64,000 nt of DNA, from contig NZ_JAUYNT010000009.1 in assembly GCF_030698175.1 (NCBI RefSeq), positions 1 to 64,000 of the forward strand. The letters are read 5' to 3'. Source of the stretch: Pseudomonas sp. Lineage in GTDB: Bacteria > Pseudomonadota > Gammaproteobacteria > Pseudomonadales > Pseudomonadaceae. Shown piece by piece: positions 61,568 through 64,000 of this stretch. Under the pieces are notes generated by a model. It saw nothing but the letters and a program-made list of their open reading frames with translations, made no database searches and was not told where the DNA came from. Numbering within the stretch: the stretch's first letter is position 1; every line of letters starts with the position of its first letter. A program made the position numbers and the translations under genes.

Positions 61568-61720
61568 TTAGTTTGTATTGATTGCCTGGAGCAACTCTGC
61601 TTCGCCTATACGTTTCATTGTGTGGGGCTCGCTGGCTGTTTCCAGATCTAAGCCAAGTGGAGTGATTCCGTCTACGTCATAGACGAAATAGACATTCCCG
61701 GCTCCTAGCTCCCAGGTCAT
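61568..61720 (-). CDS. small open reading frame of unknown function
   Basis: A 50-residue frame (ATG at 61720, TAA at 61568) on the strand opposite the RTX remnant, reading MTWELGAGNVYFVYDVDGIT at its start. The frame is open further upstream as far as a TAG 18 bases before the ATG, and its composition is protein-like, so it may be the C-terminal leftover of a larger gene. No ribosome binding site is evident and I do not recognise a family. Confidence 0.35.
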   Translation of the reverse strand: MTWELGAGNVYFVYDVDGITPLGLDLETASEPHTMKRIGEAELLQAINTN

Positions 61721-61756
61721 AGGTCTTCTTACCCGCTAGCGCCAGGGTATGGGGAG

Positions 61757-62113
61757 TTGCCGACATCGGCTCGTCAATTCAGCAATAACGTTTTGACCGG
61801 AAATGCTGCGGATAACTGGCTGGCTGGCTGGCGCAACGGGCAACGACACATTAAAGGGGGGGGCGACAGCTACCTGTTCGGGCGTGGTGACGGTATCGAC
61901 AAAGTCGTGGAGAACGATGCAACTGTTGGCAATAACGACCTCGCCTGGTTCGGCACGGACATCAGTCAGGAACAACTGTGGTTCCGCCATACTGGCAACA
62001 ATTTAGAAGTCAGCATCATTGGTACCAGCGATAAGCTTGTCGTCCAGAGTTGGTATCTCGGCAGCCAGTATCAGGTCGAGCAGTTCAAGACTGCCGATGG
62101 CAAGATGCCATAG
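61757..62113 (+). pseudogene. remnant of RTX/hemolysin-type calcium-binding protein
   Basis: The main frame carries FSNNVLTGNAADNWLAG, then YLFGRGDGIDKVVENDA, FGTDISQEQLWFRHTGNNL and VQSWYLGSQYQVEQFKTADG, the end of RTX-type proteins with the hemolysin-related C-terminal domain. The nonapeptide GATGNDTLKGGA is found in the +1 frame near 61830-61855, and a run of seven G bases lies at 61856-61862, so frameshifts flank that part. There is no upstream toxin gene, and the frame ends early at DGKMP. It is a decayed fragment. Confidence 0.7.
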
Positions 62114-62241
62114 CGTGATTGCTGCCAACTGGCAATAAACCAGGCGGATAACAGGAGGCCCATCAACTGCTGGGCCCCCTGCATTTACAAGAGGTTCGGA
62201 CATCAACTTGGGTGTGAGTCGGACGAGTTGCTTGGCGCCGA

Positions 62242-63021
62242 TTAGAACGTCTTGCTGGCGCTGGCCACCAGGGTGGCGCTGCAGACGTCGTCGTAACCCA
62301 TAAAGTTCATGCACTCGGCTTTCGACAGGTCGGTGTCGATATAGCTCAGGCCCCAGGTCACGCCGAGCAAATCGCGGCTCAATTTGACTGACCAGTCGCG
62401 GTAATCCGCGCGGCTGCTGCTGAAGTCGCTGTTCCAGAACACCTCGTCCTTGTAGTCGACATATTCATAGCGGGCTTCGAAGCCGATCTCGGCCGGTAGT
62501 ACGGTGCGGTAGCCGATAAAGGCCGAGGTCAGGTCTTCGTTCTGTTCGCCGTCCTGCCAATTGCCGTTTTCATCTTCATAGTCCGGGCCTTTGGTATTGC
62601 TGGCGTATTTGGCCCCCAGCAGCACGCCGTAGGCGTCCAACGTGGTCTGCACGTCGCTCTGGTTATATTGGCTGGCGCCGGAGAAATCATATTGGGTGAC
62701 GAAGGTGTCGAGGCTGATGTCGTCGGTAATCTGCCAATAGTAACCGGCGTAATACTCAAGCTCATTACGGGCTTCGTCGCCATGGCCAAAGTCGACATTG
62801 GAGGCCCAGACGCCGGCATACACACCGCTGACATGGCTGAGGTTAATGGCCAATTGTGCGGCCGGGTCGCCGAGGGTCTGCGAGATGCCGCTGGCGCGGT
62901 AGTCGCTGACAATCGCGGGGGTGATGGCAAGGCTAAATTGCTCGTTCAGTTCCAGCGCTTGGGCGCTGCTGAGCGGTGCTAGGGCCAGGCCTGCGAAGGC
63001 GAGGAGGGAAAGCGTTTTCAT
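62242..63021 (-). CDS. TorF-family putative outer-membrane porin
   Basis: A 259-residue exported protein: signal peptide ending near AQA-LE (residue 23), then beta-strand-rich sequence with paired aromatic residues and a terminal Phe (ASASKTF), as in outer-membrane barrels. The pattern IVSDYRASGISQTLGDPAAQ and YAGYYWQITDDIS matches the TorF-like family. Substrate unknown. It lies 123 bases after (on its strand) the amidohydrolase gene, which could share a unit. Confidence 0.82.
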   Translation of the reverse strand: MKTLSLLAFAGLALAPLSSAQALELNEQFSLAITPAIVSDYRASGISQTLGDPAAQLAINLSHVSGVYAGVWASNVDFGHGDEARNELEYYAGYYWQITDDISLDTFVTQYDFSGASQYNQSDVQTTLDAYGVLLGAKYASNTKGPDYEDENGNWQDGEQNEDLTSAFIGYRTVLPAEIGFEARYEYVDYKDEVFWNSDFSSSRADYRDWSVKLSRDLLGVTWGLSYIDTDLSKAECMNFMGYDDVCSATLVASASKTF

Positions 63022-63144
63022 TCGGTGTTCCTTATTTTTATGCGGTGTGGGTTATTGCGAGCAAGGCTCCACCCGGCCCCACGCTGCGCGGGGAGCAAAA
63101 CCTTTGAGGTGGAGCGGGTGGAGATGTGTGCCGGCGCCGTGGCT

Positions 63145-64000
63145 TTACTGGGCCACTGCGACTTCAGCGGGGTTTGGCGCGGTGTAAACCGACTCACCGG
63201 CGAAGAAGGTTTGCAGCACTTGGGTGTCGAACAATTCGGCATCGCTGACCTTGAAGACATCGCGGTCCAGCACGATCAGGTCGGCCTGTTTGCCGGGCGC
63301 TAAGGAGCCGATCTGGTCATCCAGGCGCAGGGCTTTGGCGGCGTTGATGGTGTAGGCGTAGAGCATGCTTTCGCGGTCGATGCTTTCCTTGGCATTCAAC
63401 ACGCCCATCGGGCCTTTACGGGTGCTCGCCTGGGCGATGGCGTTCCACGGGTTAGGGCTGGATACCGGCCAGTCGCTGGCGCCGGCAATGATCGCGCCGG
63501 CTTTATGCAGCGATTGCGCCGGGTACTGGTGGCTGTAGGTCATAGCGCTGACATAAGGCTTGACCAGGTCTTCGGTGTAGGTCTCGGCGGTGGCCCAGAG
63601 CAGCTGCATGGAGGCAATCACCCCGAGTTGCTGGAAGCGCGGGAACTCTTTGGGATTGACCAGTTGCAGATGGCTGATGCTGTGCGGCACCGGGGTCGGG
63701 CGGAGTTTGCGGGCATATTCGAAGCCATTCAGCGCCTCACGTACCGCCCGGTCGCCGACCGCATGCATGTGCATGATCCAGCCGCGCTGTTCGGCTGCCA
63801 CCACCAGCTTGCCAAAGTTGGCCGGGTCGATCAGCAGTTCACCGCGCTTGAGACTGTTCTTGAACGGGTCGATCACCGCTGCGGTTTGCCCTGGAAACTC
63901 CATGACACCGTCGGCAAAGATCTTGATGCCAGGGAAGCTCAGGTTCGGCACACCAGCGAATTTCTTCATCACCTTGGCCAGCACTTCCAGATCGGCCGGT
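63145..64000 (-). CDS. YtcJ-like amidohydrolase, 5' part outside window
   Basis: The last 285 residues of a metal-dependent amidohydrolase; the reading frame stays open to the window edge. It contains GIKIFADGVMEF, MHMHAVGDRAVREALNGFE, SHQYPAQSLHKAGAIIAGASDWPVSSPNPW and a closing GSLAPGKQADLIVLDRDVF, signatures of the YtcJ/amidohydrolase 3 family, usually exported and 540-600 residues long. Roughly 270-300 residues at the N terminus, including the first metal His pair, are missing from view. Confidence 0.88.
   Translation of the reverse strand, partial: PADLEVLAKVMKKFAGVPNLSFPGIKIFADGVMEFPGQTAAVIDPFKNSLKRGELLIDPANFGKLVVAAEQRGWIMHMHAVGDRAVREALNGFEYARKLRPTPVPHSISHLQLVNPKEFPRFQQLGVIASMQLLWATAETYTEDLVKPYVSAMTYSHQYPAQSLHKAGAIIAGASDWPVSSPNPWNAIAQASTRKGPMGVLNAKESIDRESMLYAYTINAAKALRLDDQIGSLAPGKQADLIVLDRDVFKVSDAELFDTQVLQTFFAGESVYTAPNPAEVAVAQ

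Noticed and set aside
1..64000. tRNA, rRNA or riboswitch genes
   Set aside because: No sequence with the conserved tRNA T-loop and acceptor pairing, and no rRNA or recognisable riboswitch core, was found by reading; a covariance search could still find a small RNA.

Overview
The window looks like chromosomal DNA of a Pseudomonas (Gammaproteobacteria). It is GC-rich, carries the complete Pseudomonas-type branched-chain amino-acid transporter braC-braDEFG, the pairs rnd-ycgL and selD-selU, an Anr/FNR-type regulator, and several families typical of this genus (DUF2288, DUF5064, DUF2937, TorF-like porin). No rRNA, tRNA, CRISPR array or replication origin was seen. Gene order and repeats point to a chromosome rather than a plasmid.

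Region 1 (1-14.5 kb) is the most distinctive part: an oxygen-responsive, metal-linked island. It holds a YVTN beta-propeller protein, a set of small copper-type membrane and periplasmic proteins (Met-rich protein, DUF2933, isoprenylcysteine methyltransferase-like protein, DUF5676), a Cu+-type P1B ATPase with two YHS domains, an FNR/Anr regulator with all four Fe-S cysteines, a tandem universal stress protein, an Hsp20, a Cys-type formate dehydrogenase followed by two hydrogenase/sulfhydrogenase-like electron-transfer subunits, a CopZ-like chaperone and a DUF411 protein. Three perfect and one near-perfect FNR/Anr boxes (TTGAT-N4-ATCAA) lie in front of these genes, so the island carries its own regulator and four target promoters.

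Region 2 (14.5-22.8 kb) is the bra operon on the minus strand. A roughly 0.4-kb direct repeat of the 3' end of braG (a pseudogene at 14531-14935) lies 2.9 kb beyond the intact braG. A short cargo sits between the copies: a truncated SnoaL-like gene, a zinc-type alcohol dehydrogenase, a MarR regulator and a glutathione S-transferase. This has the layout of an integration or duplication event.

Region 3 (22.8-43 kb) is a mosaic of transport and metabolism: a PhnCDE-like ABC transporter of the type often named putative selenate transporter, AraC and LysR regulators, a DJ-1/PfpI protein, a fatty-acid-hydroxylase/SRPBCC fusion, a glxR-hyi pair, an operon of DUF4166, DUF2269, SDR and a small membrane protein behind a membrane-bound AraC regulator, the selenium genes selD-selU, an O-methyltransferase, a 3-mercaptopyruvate sulfurtransferase and an SMP-30-like protein.

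Region 4 (43-64 kb) is mostly housekeeping: RNase D, YcgL, YcgN, an M61-like peptidase, a SpoU methyltransferase, YajD, a spermidine-synthase-like protein, oligopeptidase B, a class II amidotransferase, a MoxR/VWA pair, cysteine synthase, an EamA exporter, a secreted zinc carboxypeptidase with a GEVED domain, an RTX remnant, a TorF-like porin and the 3' part of a YtcJ-like amidohydrolase cut by the window end.

Intergenic spaces carry at least three repeat families: a palindrome built on GATGGGTATCGCTGCGCTCC, a larger composite element built on GTAGGGTGGGTTAG, and MITE-like elements with CAGGC(C)G-type terminal inverted repeats. One repeat copy supplies the stop codon of a gene, and one MITE-like copy ends at the ribosome binding site of another.
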